From assembly GCF_003258315.1 (NCBI RefSeq), contig NZ_CP030032.1:3784501-3848500 (forward strand): DNA of 64,000 nt, in the 5' to 3' direction. The notes beneath the pieces are model-generated. The model was not told the DNA's origin and made no database searches. It saw nothing but the letters and a program-made list of their open reading frames with translations. Within the stretch, counting starts at the first letter, position 1, and each line of letters begins with the position of its first letter. Below are positions 34,225 through 43,008 of the stretch, piece by piece. Both the position numbers and the translations under genes were made by a program. The stretch comes from Bradymonas sediminis. Lineage in GTDB: Bacteria; Myxococcota_A; Bradymonadia; Bradymonadales; Bradymonadaceae.

Positions 34225-35109
34225 ATGAGCATGAATCCACGAAAGTCCGCCGTGCAGGCCATCGATGAGATCTTTGAGCGCATCGGCTCGCGGGAGGTCG
34301 CGCTCTTTGTCGACTATGACGGCACGCTCACGCCAATCGCCCCGAAGCCGCATCTGGCCGAACTGGGCGACGCGATGCGCCAGCGCCTGCGCGCCCTGGC
34401 CGGGGTCTGCGACGTGGCGGTGGTCAGCGGTCGCGCCCTGGCCGACGTCCGCGCGCGCGTCGGGCTCGACACCGTCGCCTACGCGGGCAGCCACGGCCTC
34501 GAAATCACAGGGGCATCCCGCGCCCCCAGCGGCGCGCACAGACCCGCCGCCTTTGAGGGGCTCTCGCTCGAAAAGGGGCGCGACTTCATGCCCACTATTG
34601 CGCGCGTCGAGTCTGAATTGCGCCTGCGCACCGGGCGCATTGAGGGCGCATTGGTCGAGCGAAAGCCCTTCGGCGTCGGCCTGCATTTTCGCCAGGTCGC
34701 CGACCAGGACCTGCCGACCATCAGCAAACACCTGGACTGGGTGCTTCGGGAATTCCCCGGGTTCCGGGTCACCGCCGGCAAAAAGATCTACGACATCCGC
34801 CCGGATATCGACTGGGATAAGGGCTCGGCGGTGCGATGGATACTCACCTACGGTCCCAATTCACGCGGCCAAGACCCGCTCGCCATTTATATCGGCGACG
34901 ACACCACCGACGAAGATGCCTTCCGCGCGCTGCGCCCCGACGGCGTCACGATCGTGGTGCAGGCCACGCCGAGCCCCAGCGCCGCCGAATATTGCCTGCG
35001 AGACACCGGCCAGGTGCAAGACTTCCTCGACGCCCTCTTCGTGAAGTTATCCCCGAGCGTCCCGCTCCCCGACCATTCGTCCCGCCCCTCTCCGAGCGCA
35101 TCGCTCTAA
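34225..35109 (+). CDS. otsB: Trehalose-6-phosphate phosphatase
   Basis: HAD-superfamily phosphatase (294 aa) releasing trehalose from trehalose-6-phosphate. Catalytic motif DYDGTLTP (Asp30 nucleophile, Asp32), motif II SGRAL, a cap region with GSHGLEI, and C-terminal GDDTTDEDAF are all present, and GKKIYDIRPDIDWDKGSA is the family-specific loop. GAGGG precedes ATG 34225. No otsA synthase lies in the window. Confidence 0.93.
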   Translation: MSMNPRKSAVQAIDEIFERIGSREVALFVDYDGTLTPIAPKPHLAELGDAMRQRLRALAGVCDVAVVSGRALADVRARVGLDTVAYAGSHGLEITGASRAPSGAHRPAAFEGLSLEKGRDFMPTIARVESELRLRTGRIEGALVERKPFGVGLHFRQVADQDLPTISKHLDWVLREFPGFRVTAGKKIYDIRPDIDWDKGSAVRWILTYGPNSRGQDPLAIYIGDDTTDEDAFRALRPDGVTIVVQATPSPSAAEYCLRDTGQVQDFLDALFVKLSPSVPLPDHSSRPSPSASL

Positions 35110-35113
35110 ACAC

Positions 35114-35149
35114 AAAAACCCTCGACGCCCGGGGCGTCGAGGGTTTTTG
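35114..35149 (+). terminator. Intrinsic terminator of otsB
   Basis: AAAAACCCTCGACGCCC and GGGCGTCGAGGGTTTTT form a 17-bp stem with almost no loop. Confidence 0.9.
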
Positions 35150-35183
35150 GCGCATCCGGTCGGATGCCTTTTATGGGCGCGGA

Positions 35184-35984
35184 TTAGAAACCATCGCCGA
35201 ACGGGTCGGTCCCGCTCAGGTCAAGCTTCAGACCGGGTTTCTTCTTCGCCTTGGTGGTCTTCTTCGCGGGTGCTGCGCGACGTCTTGAGGTGCTGCGACG
35301 CGCGGGCGCCTTCTTCTCAGGCTCCGGCTCGACCTTTTCCTCAACCTTGGGAATCGGCGTAAAGCCCATGGTGACCAGCCGAACTTCCTGCTCCTGGGGC
35401 TGAAAGACCACCTTGGGATACGGCGTCTTATCGACCTCATAGGCGCCCTGGGTCATGGCGAAAATCGCGCCACCCAGACCCAGCACCAGCAGCACCGCCA
35501 CGCCGAGCACGATGCCCAGCGTCTTGGATTTCTGGGGCTGCGGCGCAGCCTGGGCCTGCGCGGCCTGGGCAACCGCCTGCTGCTCGGGCGTCGGCGCCTG
35601 CGCGGCGAGCTTCGCCTGACGCGCTTGCTCTTCCTGCCTCCTGAGCGCGGCTTCGGCCTCGGCCGCCTTCGCAGCCTCGGCCGCCTCATCGACCCACTCG
35701 CCCTTGGCTTTGAGGTCCTCGACCCGAAGCGCCTCCATGCGCAGGGTACGCCTCTGCTCAAGGTCGCCCTGTCGGTCCATCTCGGCGGTGATGCGCGCCT
35801 CGGCCTCCGCGCGCCGACGCGCCGCTTCTTCCTCTTTAGCGAGCCGCTCGGCCTCTTCTCGGGCCTTTAACTCCGCGTCAAGACGTCGTTGTTCTATGGC
35901 CGCTTCTTCGGCGGTCTCATCGAAAATGCCGGCGAGCAAGTCATTGGCATCGTCGTCACTAGCCCAACTTTCATTATTTGACAC
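35184..35984 (-). CDS. TolA-like coiled-coil membrane protein
   Basis: A 266-residue protein: acidic start, a highly charged Ala/Glu/Arg coiled coil (25-130), a Gln/Ala/Pro linker, one membrane helix (LGIVLGVAVLLVLGLGGAIFAM, about 154-175), a short domain with YPKVVFQPQEQEVRLVTMG, and a basic Arg/Lys/Ser tail ending LSGTDPFGDGF. The N-terminal side faces the cytoplasm by the positive-inside rule only weakly, so topology is unsure. No family recognised. It lies downstream of the phosphofructokinase gene on the same strand. Confidence 0.65.
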   Translation of the reverse strand: MSNNESWASDDDANDLLAGIFDETAEEAAIEQRRLDAELKAREEAERLAKEEEAARRRAEAEARITAEMDRQGDLEQRRTLRMEALRVEDLKAKGEWVDEAAEAAKAAEAEAALRRQEEQARQAKLAAQAPTPEQQAVAQAAQAQAAPQPQKSKTLGIVLGVAVLLVLGLGGAIFAMTQGAYEVDKTPYPKVVFQPQEQEVRLVTMGFTPIPKVEEKVEPEPEKKAPARRSTSRRRAAPAKKTTKAKKKPGLKLDLSGTDPFGDGF

Positions 35985-36113
35985 GATAATCTCCGTTGCG
36001 TTTTGTTTTGCGCGTTACCGACGCGCCATCCCAAGCTTCTTAACTATAGAATGCGCGGCGTCTTTGGACAACCGTTCATCCAGGGGTGCAAACGCCCTGG
36101 GACGCGTTTGGAT

Positions 36114-37469
36114 CTAATTTAATTTTAGCTCACGCTTCTCGCCCGGCCCGTCGAAGTCCATGGGCTCCCCGCACACCAGCCGCTCGAACTCGGACTTAAA
36201 TGCCTCGGGCGTGGTATTTGCGGCCGCCGCGAGCCGCGCGAGCTGCTGCGGGTCGGCGAAATCTCGCCGCCCCAGCCGCTGCATATAGCGGCGCGCGACG
36301 TGGTAATTCTCCGAGTTAATATCGACGTTGCGCACCCGCGGCCGTCCGGTCTTTGGGTCGCGCATATGCTCAAATGGAACATATGTACGCTTCTTATGGT
36401 CGACCACGACGATGGCGTTGGTGCCCCCGTCGGCCAAAAAGCGCACCGCCCCGTAGCCGAGGTCGCGGGTATATTCGATGTCGAAGGGCACCGGGTCGGC
36501 GCAGCGAAGTTCATAGCCGAGCTTAATTTCGCGCATCGCCACGTCGATGCCGCGCTCGGCGAGGCGCCGGGTCACCTGGTCACATAAGATGGTGCCCAAC
36601 GCGACGTTGGCCAGGCGGATATTGCCGAAGCTGTCGCGCCCGGCGTCCGGGAGTTTCTCCAACTCCGAGGCCTTCAGGGCCCCGACTAACCCCTCGCCGA
36701 TGACCGCCAGGCCCCAATGGCGCCCCTCGGCGCGCCCCTTAATCACGGCGCCTTCGATGATCGAGACGAATTTATCAACCGTCGCCCCGTCGATGCCGAA
36801 CTCCTCGGGGATAAGCGTCAGGTGCGCCCCGGAGGCCTTGCCAATCCCGATGGCCAGGTGCCCGGCCTGGCGGCCCATCGTCGTCACCAGGTGCCAGCGG
36901 CGGGTCGTCTGCGCGTCGATGATAAGATTCTGCACCATCCCTACGCCCACATGGCACGCGGTGGTATAGCCAAAACTCGGCACCCCCTCGGGCAGCGGCA
37001 GGTCGTTATCAATGGTCTTTGGCACATGCGCGCAGCGCAACACACCGCCGGTCTCAGCGGCGATAAAGCTCGCCCCAAACGCCGTGCCGTCGCCGCCGAT
37101 GGTCACCAGGAAGTCGATGCCGCGGCGTTTGATCGTCGCGACAATTTTCTCAAGATTATCGCCCTGCACCGGGCTGGTGCGCGACATCCCGAGCACCGCC
37201 CCGCCGCGAAAATGGATCCAATCGACATCTTCGCGCGACAGCTGCTTCATATCGTCGTCGACCAGCCCTCGGTAGCCATCTTTGACGCCGAGCACTTCCC
37301 AGCCGCGGTTAATCGCCTCGATAGTCACCGCGCTGATGACCGAGTTAATCCCGGGCGCCGGCCCCCCGCTGGCCAAGACCGCCAGCCGCTTCGGGCGCGA
37401 CTGTGACTTATTCGTTTCGGGCTTCTTCACACCGGCGTTTTCCACATCGAAGCTCTTCTCGTTCGGCAC
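36114..37469 (-). CDS. 6-phosphofructokinase
   Basis: Phosphorylates fructose 6-phosphate in glycolysis (451 aa). Motifs: ASGGPAPGINS near the N-terminus (nucleotide-binding GG), GGDGT, PKTIDND (catalytic Asp pair) and MGRQAGHLA. In ATP enzymes the two key positions are Gly/Gly and in pyrophosphate enzymes Asp/Lys; here they are Gly (in GGDGT) and Lys (in PKTID), the mixed pattern known from trypanosome ATP-dependent enzymes, so ATP is the likelier donor but not certain. The GTG start at 37469 has GGAGG 6 bases upstream; a TTG before it lies within the Shine-Dalgarno itself. Confidence 0.9.
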   Translation of the reverse strand: MPNEKSFDVENAGVKKPETNKSQSRPKRLAVLASGGPAPGINSVISAVTIEAINRGWEVLGVKDGYRGLVDDDMKQLSREDVDWIHFRGGAVLGMSRTSPVQGDNLEKIVATIKRRGIDFLVTIGGDGTAFGASFIAAETGGVLRCAHVPKTIDNDLPLPEGVPSFGYTTACHVGVGMVQNLIIDAQTTRRWHLVTTMGRQAGHLAIGIGKASGAHLTLIPEEFGIDGATVDKFVSIIEGAVIKGRAEGRHWGLAVIGEGLVGALKASELEKLPDAGRDSFGNIRLANVALGTILCDQVTRRLAERGIDVAMREIKLGYELRCADPVPFDIEYTRDLGYGAVRFLADGGTNAIVVVDHKKRTYVPFEHMRDPKTGRPRVRNVDINSENYHVARRYMQRLGRRDFADPQQLARLAAAANTTPEAFKSEFERLVCGEPMDFDGPGEKRELKLN

Positions 37470-37520
37470 AAAAACCTCCAAATCCTCAAAAACTACACTG
37501 CGAGGCGACTGATTAAAAAG

Positions 37521-38747
37521 TCAGCGCGTAAAGCGAAACTTCCATCGGTCGGATAATTCAAAATAATCCCCCGCTTCCAGCGCGGCGCGCTGCACCGGCT
37601 CCCCGTTGAGCGTGGTCCGGCCGCCGCTGAGCAGATCGACCAGCAGAATCTCACCGCTCTCCAGGGGCAAGACCAGCACATGCTCCTCGGCGACCTCGTC
37701 GTCGGGAACGATCAAATCGCAGCGCGACGCGTTTCGCCCGATCTTCAGGCCCGCGCGGCGCAGGATAATTTGCCCCGGCGCCAGGCTCCCCGACAGGTCC
37801 TGCACCGACCCGAAGGAGCGCGGCTCCGGCAGCGGGCGCGGCTCGGATGGCTCGTAAAACCAGCTCTTCTCGCGCCGCTTTTGCCCCGGCGCCGGCGGCT
37901 TGGCCTCGGCGTCGCCCAGGGTCAGGATGCGCCGGCAGCGCCGCAGCGCGGCGTCCAACTCTCCGGCCGAAAAATACCGATCACCCGGGTCCTTTTGCAG
38001 GGTCGTCATCACCACCTCCGCCAGGTCCGGGTGCAACCCCGGCGCAAAGCGGCGCGGGTCTTTGGGCATCTCCATCTCGATGCGCTTCATCAGCGGATAC
38101 CCCTCATCGCCGTCGAGCGGCACCTCCCCGGTGAGCATCTCATAGAGGGTGACGCCGACCCCGTAGAGGTCCGCGCGGTGGTCGACGGTGCGCGGGCTGG
38201 TGAGCTGCTCGGGCGCCATATAAACCATGGTCCCCACCAGGTCGCGCGAGTCGGTGATGCGCGCGTTGCGCCGCCCAATCTCCGCCCGCGCCACCCCGAA
38301 GTCGGTCAGCTTCACCGTCCCCTGCGGGGTCAGCAGGATATTCTCGCTCTTCACATCCCGGTGCACAATCCCCTGGGCGTGCGCGTGGGCGAGCGCGGCG
38401 AGGACGCCCAGGATCACATCGATCGCGGCGACCGCCTCGAAGGGGCCCTCGTCGTCGATGACGTCCATCACCGAGCGCCCCGGCACAAACTCGAGCACCA
38501 TCGCCGGGCGGCCCTCGACCTCGATCTCCTCATAACAGGTGACGATGCCCGGGTGCTGGCGCCCCAGCACATTCTGAATCCGCGCCTCCTGGTGCATCCG
38601 GTGCACCAACACCTCATCCGCCGCGCTCTCTTCGCTGAGCACCTTGATGGCCACGGGCATCCCCGTGGGGCGATAGACCCCCCGATACACTGTGGCCATG
38701 CCTCCGTGGGCCAATACGCGCCCGATACGGTAACTTCCGACAATCAC
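37521..38747 (-). CDS. Ser/Thr protein kinase with C-terminal FHA domain
   Basis: A 408-residue soluble Hanks-type kinase. Glycine loop (LAHGGMATV), catalytic Lys35, IVHRDVKSEN, DFGVA and GTMVYMAPEQ are intact, so activity is expected. A linker leads to an FHA domain (about 315-405, LKIGRNASRCDLIVPD), which would bind phosphothreonine. There is no membrane helix. GTG at 38747 follows AAGGA at the right distance; longer frames upstream lack a ribosome site. Confidence 0.9.
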   Translation of the reverse strand: MIVGSYRIGRVLAHGGMATVYRGVYRPTGMPVAIKVLSEESAADEVLVHRMHQEARIQNVLGRQHPGIVTCYEEIEVEGRPAMVLEFVPGRSVMDVIDDEGPFEAVAAIDVILGVLAALAHAHAQGIVHRDVKSENILLTPQGTVKLTDFGVARAEIGRRNARITDSRDLVGTMVYMAPEQLTSPRTVDHRADLYGVGVTLYEMLTGEVPLDGDEGYPLMKRIEMEMPKDPRRFAPGLHPDLAEVVMTTLQKDPGDRYFSAGELDAALRRCRRILTLGDAEAKPPAPGQKRREKSWFYEPSEPRPLPEPRSFGSVQDLSGSLAPGQIILRRAGLKIGRNASRCDLIVPDDEVAEEHVLVLPLESGEILLVDLLSGGRTTLNGEPVQRAALEAGDYFELSDRWKFRFTR

Positions 38748-38859
38748 GGTGAAATCCTTATGGCCATAGTCTAAATTACTGCACACGGTTCGCGCCAAAG
38801 CGCCCCGCCGATTCGCCACCGGCCGGCGCTTCGCACACACTAGTTAGCCCGGGCCCTTC

Positions 38860-38886
38860 TTGACAACCTCCCCGACCCATTATAAT
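38860..38886 (+). promoter_or_regulatory. Upstream promoter of the repeat lipoprotein
   Basis: TTGACA (38860-38865) and TATAAT (38881-38886), both exact consensus, with a rather short 15-base spacer. Confidence 0.55.
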
Positions 38887-38966
38887 TCGCGCCCCGGACA
38901 TCAGGACACAAATGTGGCTTGGGTTGTTTGAATGAAAGGTTGGTTCAACTTTGTGAAACCAATTTC

Positions 38967-38994
38967 TTGACAATGTCACCTCCCCGCGTCTAAC
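38967..38994 (+). promoter_or_regulatory. Proximal promoter of the repeat lipoprotein
   Basis: TTGACA (38967-38972), 16 bases, TCTAAC (38989-38994). Start would be near 39001, about 60 bases before the ATG. Confidence 0.5.
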
Positions 38995-39062
38995 TACATG
39001 GCTCACACAGAACCATGAAGATGTGTGGAAGGATCAAGACACTACACCACGAAAGGAAAGTC

Positions 39063-39359
39063 ATGCGTAAACTTATTGCTATCATGTTGGTTGGCTTCTT
39101 CGCCGCTGGAACCGTCGCTTGCGACAAAGCTGAAGATGCCAACACCGAAGCCGCCGCCGAGAACACCGAAGCCGCCGCCGAAAAGGCCGAAGAGAAAGTC
39201 GAAGAAGGCGCTGAAGCTGTCAAAGAAGGCGCTGAAGAAGTCAAAGAAGGCGCTGAAGAGAAAGCCGAAGAAGGCGCTGAAGCTGTCGAAGAAGGCGCTG
39301 AAGAAGTCAAAGAAGGTGCTGAAGAAGGCGCCGAAAAGGTCGAAGAAGCCGCTGAGTAA
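39063..39359 (+). CDS. Small repeat lipoprotein (Glu/Ala/Lys-rich)
   Basis: A 98-residue protein with a likely lipoprotein signal (AAGTVAC, Cys20). The mature part is a low-complexity helix made of seven-residue repeats such as EGAEAVK and EGAEEVK, highly acidic. This looks like a charged amphipathic helix as in stress-type small lipoproteins. ATG 39063 follows AAAGGA. Two tandem strong promoters and a good terminator suggest high expression. Function unknown. Confidence 0.8.
   Translation: MRKLIAIMLVGFFAAGTVACDKAEDANTEAAAENTEAAAEKAEEKVEEGAEAVKEGAEEVKEGAEEKAEEGAEAVEEGAEEVKEGAEEGAEKVEEAAE
39201..39350 (+). repeat. 21-base tandem repeat inside the lipoprotein gene
   Basis: About six imperfect copies of a seven-codon unit around GAAGGCGCTGAAGAAGTC. 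The repeats are in frame and change length by whole codons, so the number of units could vary between strains. Confidence 0.7.
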
Positions 39360-39420
39360 GCCGTTGACGCTTGCTTAAGCTGCCTGGCTCTGCCGATACT
39401 TGGTGAGCCGCGCAAATATA

Positions 39421-39456
39421 GAAACCGGCGCGACATTTCTCGCGCCGGTTTCTTTA
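39421..39456 (+). terminator. Intrinsic terminator
   Basis: GAAACCGGCGCGA and TCGCGCCGGTTTC, loop CATTTC, then TTT. Confidence 0.9.
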
Positions 39457-39624
39457 TGCCCGCGATAATATCGACCCCGGCCCCAAGATACGCGGTTGTT
39501 CTCCTCACCGCTCTGCACTACAGTTGCCGGGCCAGCGCGCTCAAAATATCAGCGCGCCACCCAAAACGCATATCAACAAGGCAGTCCGCGCGCCTTATCT
39601 CTCAGTCTTCAGGACGAGGACACG

Positions 39625-40125
39625 ATGGCCAGCCCGAACGACACACATTCAGGTCACACCCCCGAGGAACTCAAAGCCGCGATGGAGGCATTCCATCAGC
39701 GCCTGCGAGACGCCGGTCTCAAGTCGACCCGGCAGCGAGACGTCATCGTCGAGCTCTTTTTTACCCTCGACAAACACATCACCGCCGACGAGCTGCTCGA
39801 TGAGGTGCGCGAAATCCAGCCGCGCATCGGCTACGCCACGGTCTACCGCACGCTCAAGCTGCTGGTCGAGCAGGACCTCGCGCTGCCCAAAGACTTCGGT
39901 GACGGCCAAACCCGCTACGACCCGATCTTCGACCAGGACCCCGGCCACGACCATATTATCTGCGTCAATTGCCGCAAGATCGCCGAGTTTAGCGACGACA
40001 TCATCAACACCCGCATCCAGGAAATCGCCGAGGAGATCGGTTTTACGCTGCGGCGCAAAAAACTCGAACTCTACGCCGAATGCCATAATCCTGAGTGCGT
40101 CGCCGCCCAAAAAGACAAAAAATAA
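39625..40125 (+). CDS. Fur family transcriptional regulator
   Basis: A 166-residue metal-sensing repressor. Winged-helix region LRDAGLKSTRQRDVIVELFF (about 26-45) and YATVYRTLKLL, then the metal-binding region GHDHIICVNC and C-terminal CHNPEC with the paired cysteines of a structural zinc. Could be Fur, Zur or PerR; the sequence alone does not decide. ATG 39625 follows GAGGA. It is 144 bases upstream of the Mrp-type gene. Confidence 0.9.
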   Translation: MASPNDTHSGHTPEELKAAMEAFHQRLRDAGLKSTRQRDVIVELFFTLDKHITADELLDEVREIQPRIGYATVYRTLKLLVEQDLALPKDFGDGQTRYDPIFDQDPGHDHIICVNCRKIAEFSDDIINTRIQEIAEEIGFTLRRKKLELYAECHNPECVAAQKDKK

Positions 40126-40269
40126 ACCCATTACGTGCAATTTTTGCCGCTTCAATTGGGGCCCGCCATATCGCTTGCCAATCTGCGCTCGTTTGCAGTA
40201 AGGCCATAGCGATCCGGGGGGTCACTACCAACGAATTCGCGGCATTTTGCCTCGTAGGAGCCAAAATAT

Positions 40270-41436
40270 ATGAAAGACGATTTCTCGATTAAAGGTGAAG
40301 TTATCGCGGTCCTCGAGGCCATCGAAGACCCCACGCAGGGCAAAAACCTGCTCGACGCGCATATGATCGAACAGGTCGACGTGCAAAGCGGCGTGGTCGA
40401 CATCACGGTCCTGGTCGAATTGGGCCGAACCCGCGAAGAGCGCTTCAGCCTGGAAGACTCGATCTATAATAAGGTCGAAGAGATCGCCGGGGTCAACGAG
40501 GTCAAGGTCAAGCTGACCACGCCTAAAGCCGTGGCTCAACAGAAAAACGCCGACCCGCTCCCCGAGCCCAAACAACCCGCCGCCGCCAAGCCCAAAGCCG
40601 CCGCCATCCCGCAAGCCGAGCCGATCCAGGGCGTGGGCAAAGTCATCGCCGTGGCCTCGGGAAAAGGCGGCGTCGGCAAATCGACGGTCGCCGTGAACCT
40701 CGCGCTGGGACTGCGCGACCTCGGCTACCGCGTCGGCGTGCTCGACATCGACATCTACGGCCCCAGCCTGCCGACCCTGCTCGGGTTGATGAGCCGCCCG
40801 AGCGTCTCCGAGCGCCAGATCGTGCCGCTGCAGACCCAGGGACTGCGCATCATGAGCCTGGGCTTCTTGATGGAAGACGACACCCCGGTTATCTGGCGAG
40901 GACCGATCGTCACCGGGATTATCCGTCAGTTCTTGCGCGACGTGGACTGGAGCGGGCTTGACTACCTCATCATCGATATGCCCCCGGGAACCGGTGACGC
41001 CCAGCTCGCCCTGGCCCAGACCGTCCCGGTCGACGGCGCGGTCATCGTCACCACGCCCTCCAAGCTCGCCCTGATCGACGCGGCGCGCGGCCTCGAGATG
41101 TTCCGCACCCTTAATATCGACGTGCTCGGCATCGTCGAGAATATGTCCGAGTTCGTTACCCCCACCGGCGAAGTCTTCAAGATCTTCGGCGACGGCGGCG
41201 TCGAGGAAGAGGCCAAACGCCTGGACACCACCGTGCTCGCCTCGATCCCGCTGGACCCGGCGGTGCGCTCCGGCGGCGACGAGGGCAGCCCGGTCGTGGC
41301 CTCCGCTCCCGACAGCCCGGCCGCCAAGAGCTTCCTCGCCCTGGCCGAAAACGTCGCCAAGCAGCGGCCCATTCAGCCCGGCGAAGAATCCGCCGACGGC
41401 AAGAAGAAGGGACTCTTCTCCTTCCTCAAGAGCTAA
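40270..41436 (+). CDS. Mrp/NBP35-type ATPase with N-terminal MIP18 domain
   Basis: A 388-residue ATPase of the iron-sulphur carrier group. Residues 1-85 are a MIP18/DUF59-like domain, followed by a Pro/Ala linker and the P-loop domain: GKGGVGKST (about 131), LDIDIYGPSLP, IIDMPPGTGDAQL, and ENMSEFVTPTGE. In typical Mrp the last segment carries CPxC, which binds a shared Fe-S cluster; here it reads TPTG, so cluster bridging is doubtful. TAGGAG precedes ATG 40270. A role in Fe-S carriage or another Mrp-type function is possible. Confidence 0.9.
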   Translation: MKDDFSIKGEVIAVLEAIEDPTQGKNLLDAHMIEQVDVQSGVVDITVLVELGRTREERFSLEDSIYNKVEEIAGVNEVKVKLTTPKAVAQQKNADPLPEPKQPAAAKPKAAAIPQAEPIQGVGKVIAVASGKGGVGKSTVAVNLALGLRDLGYRVGVLDIDIYGPSLPTLLGLMSRPSVSERQIVPLQTQGLRIMSLGFLMEDDTPVIWRGPIVTGIIRQFLRDVDWSGLDYLIIDMPPGTGDAQLALAQTVPVDGAVIVTTPSKLALIDAARGLEMFRTLNIDVLGIVENMSEFVTPTGEVFKIFGDGGVEEEAKRLDTTVLASIPLDPAVRSGGDEGSPVVASAPDSPAAKSFLALAENVAKQRPIQPGEESADGKKKGLFSFLKS

Positions 41437-41538
41437 ACCACGCCGTCTTCAATGGTTCGCCGCGGCGTATTACCTGTGTTATAATCCGGGGTCCCCGGGG
41501 GACTCCCGGGTTTAACCCCCTCCTGTCACGAGCCAAGA

Positions 41539-43008
41539 TTGAGCCGTTTCGGCCGACATTTTGTCCGCATCCGCGAACTAAAAGCCTTCGAGCGCCGCTT
41601 TATCTCGCTGGTGGTCGACCATCCCCGCGTATTCCACGCGCGGGATGAGGCGCTGTTTCGCTATGCGCTCAACCTCGCCCAGGTCAACCTCTTCCGCACC
41701 CCCGAAGGCCAGGACATCAGCCTGAAGGAAGAGGTCAACGGCCTGCGCCGCTGGATGATCGAGTCCCTGGTGCCGCTGCTACCCGAGGACGCCGAGCCCG
41801 AAGTAGGCTCGCTTCGCGAGCTCGCCCCGGTGCTCTCCCTGCGCGTCGAGCGCACCCGCGAGAAACTCCTCGCCCGCCACGTCTCCGACTTTGGCCCCGA
41901 ACACCTGGACGCCGAGCTTCGCCAGAAGAAGTTGGTCATGGTGCTCGGCGGCGGCGGCGGCGCGGGGCTGTCGCACCTGGGCGTCTTCTCGCTCTTTAAG
42001 GAATTGGGCGTCGCCCCTGAGCTCATCGTCGGCAGCTCCATGGGCGCCATCATGGGCCTATTGCGCGCCATCGATAAGACCTACGACCCGGTCGCGGCCG
42101 CCCTCGCCCTGCCTAAGTCACTCAATTATAACGAGATCTTTCGCCCCTTCACCGGGCATTCGCGCTACGGCTTCCCCGGCGCCTTCCATATGAACCTGAT
42201 GCGCATCGGCCGCCAGATCTTCCAGGACCTGCTGGGCAAGCCGGTGATCTCTTTCTCGGAGTTGCCGATCAAATTTGAGATCGTGGTCTGCGGCATCGCC
42301 CGCGGCTATGAGATCGACGAGGACGAGTACCGCCAGGACGAAGGCATCGTGCGCCCCAACGGGATGTCCCCGCTGGAGACCACCCGGAAGCTGAAATTAT
42401 TTTTCAAAGCGCTGCGCCAACTCAGCAAGAATCCGCGCTTCCTCAACGAGATCGTCTTCGGCCGCGACGCGCTCACCCGCGATTTTCCGGTGGTCGAGGC
42501 GCTCGGGTTCTCCTGCGCGGTGCCGGGCCTGCTGCATTACGATATTTTTCACGACGATCCCGCCACCATCAATCCGCTCAACGACCTCTTCGAGCGCGAT
42601 AATCTGCTGCGCCTATGCGACGGCGGCGTCATCAATAACGTCCCCTCCCAGGTCGCCTGGGAGTCGGTCCAATCCGGCAGCATCGGCACACGAAACGCGC
42701 TCATCGCCGCCTTCGACCCCTTCGCCCCGGTCGCCCGCGGGCGAAACCTGCTGTGGATCCCGATCCAGCAGATCGCGCGCCTGGGCGTCATCACCAACCA
42801 GCCCTACGCCGACTTCCACACGACCTTCCGCACCCCGCCAAACCCCCTGCATATCCTGGTCAATAGCTATTCGCGCCTCAAGGGCATCATCGCCTCGGCG
42901 CGCAATGAGCTCGAGGCCGACTCGCGATATATGGCGCGCGCCCTCGAGGAACTTCCGCCCTACGGCTCCTGGAAAATTCACCAGCCCCTGGCCCGCGAAG
43001 AGTCCTAA
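41539..43008 (+). CDS. Patatin-like phospholipase
   Basis: A 489-residue lipid acyl hydrolase of patatin type. GGGGGAGLSHLG (137-148) supplies the oxyanion hole, GSSMG (Ser167) the nucleophile and DGG (about 359) the Asp of the dyad. The N-terminal 130 residues are an additional helical region without recognised domain. There is no signal peptide, so it is cytoplasmic or secreted by other means. TTG at 41539 is the only start near the domain and is uncertain. Confidence 0.87.
   Translation: MSRFGRHFVRIRELKAFERRFISLVVDHPRVFHARDEALFRYALNLAQVNLFRTPEGQDISLKEEVNGLRRWMIESLVPLLPEDAEPEVGSLRELAPVLSLRVERTREKLLARHVSDFGPEHLDAELRQKKLVMVLGGGGGAGLSHLGVFSLFKELGVAPELIVGSSMGAIMGLLRAIDKTYDPVAAALALPKSLNYNEIFRPFTGHSRYGFPGAFHMNLMRIGRQIFQDLLGKPVISFSELPIKFEIVVCGIARGYEIDEDEYRQDEGIVRPNGMSPLETTRKLKLFFKALRQLSKNPRFLNEIVFGRDALTRDFPVVEALGFSCAVPGLLHYDIFHDDPATINPLNDLFERDNLLRLCDGGVINNVPSQVAWESVQSGSIGTRNALIAAFDPFAPVARGRNLLWIPIQQIARLGVITNQPYADFHTTFRTPPNPLHILVNSYSRLKGIIASARNELEADSRYMARALEELPPYGSWKIHQPLAREES

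Larger units (their letters stand above)
38748..39062. other. Gene-free divergent region with two tandem promoters
   Basis: 315 bases between the divergent kinase and repeat-lipoprotein genes. It holds the two promoters listed separately; nothing else is seen. Confidence 0.6.

Noticed and set aside
39201-39350. Tandem repeat as a CRISPR array
   Set aside because: The units are contiguous codons without spacers and lie inside a lipoprotein gene.
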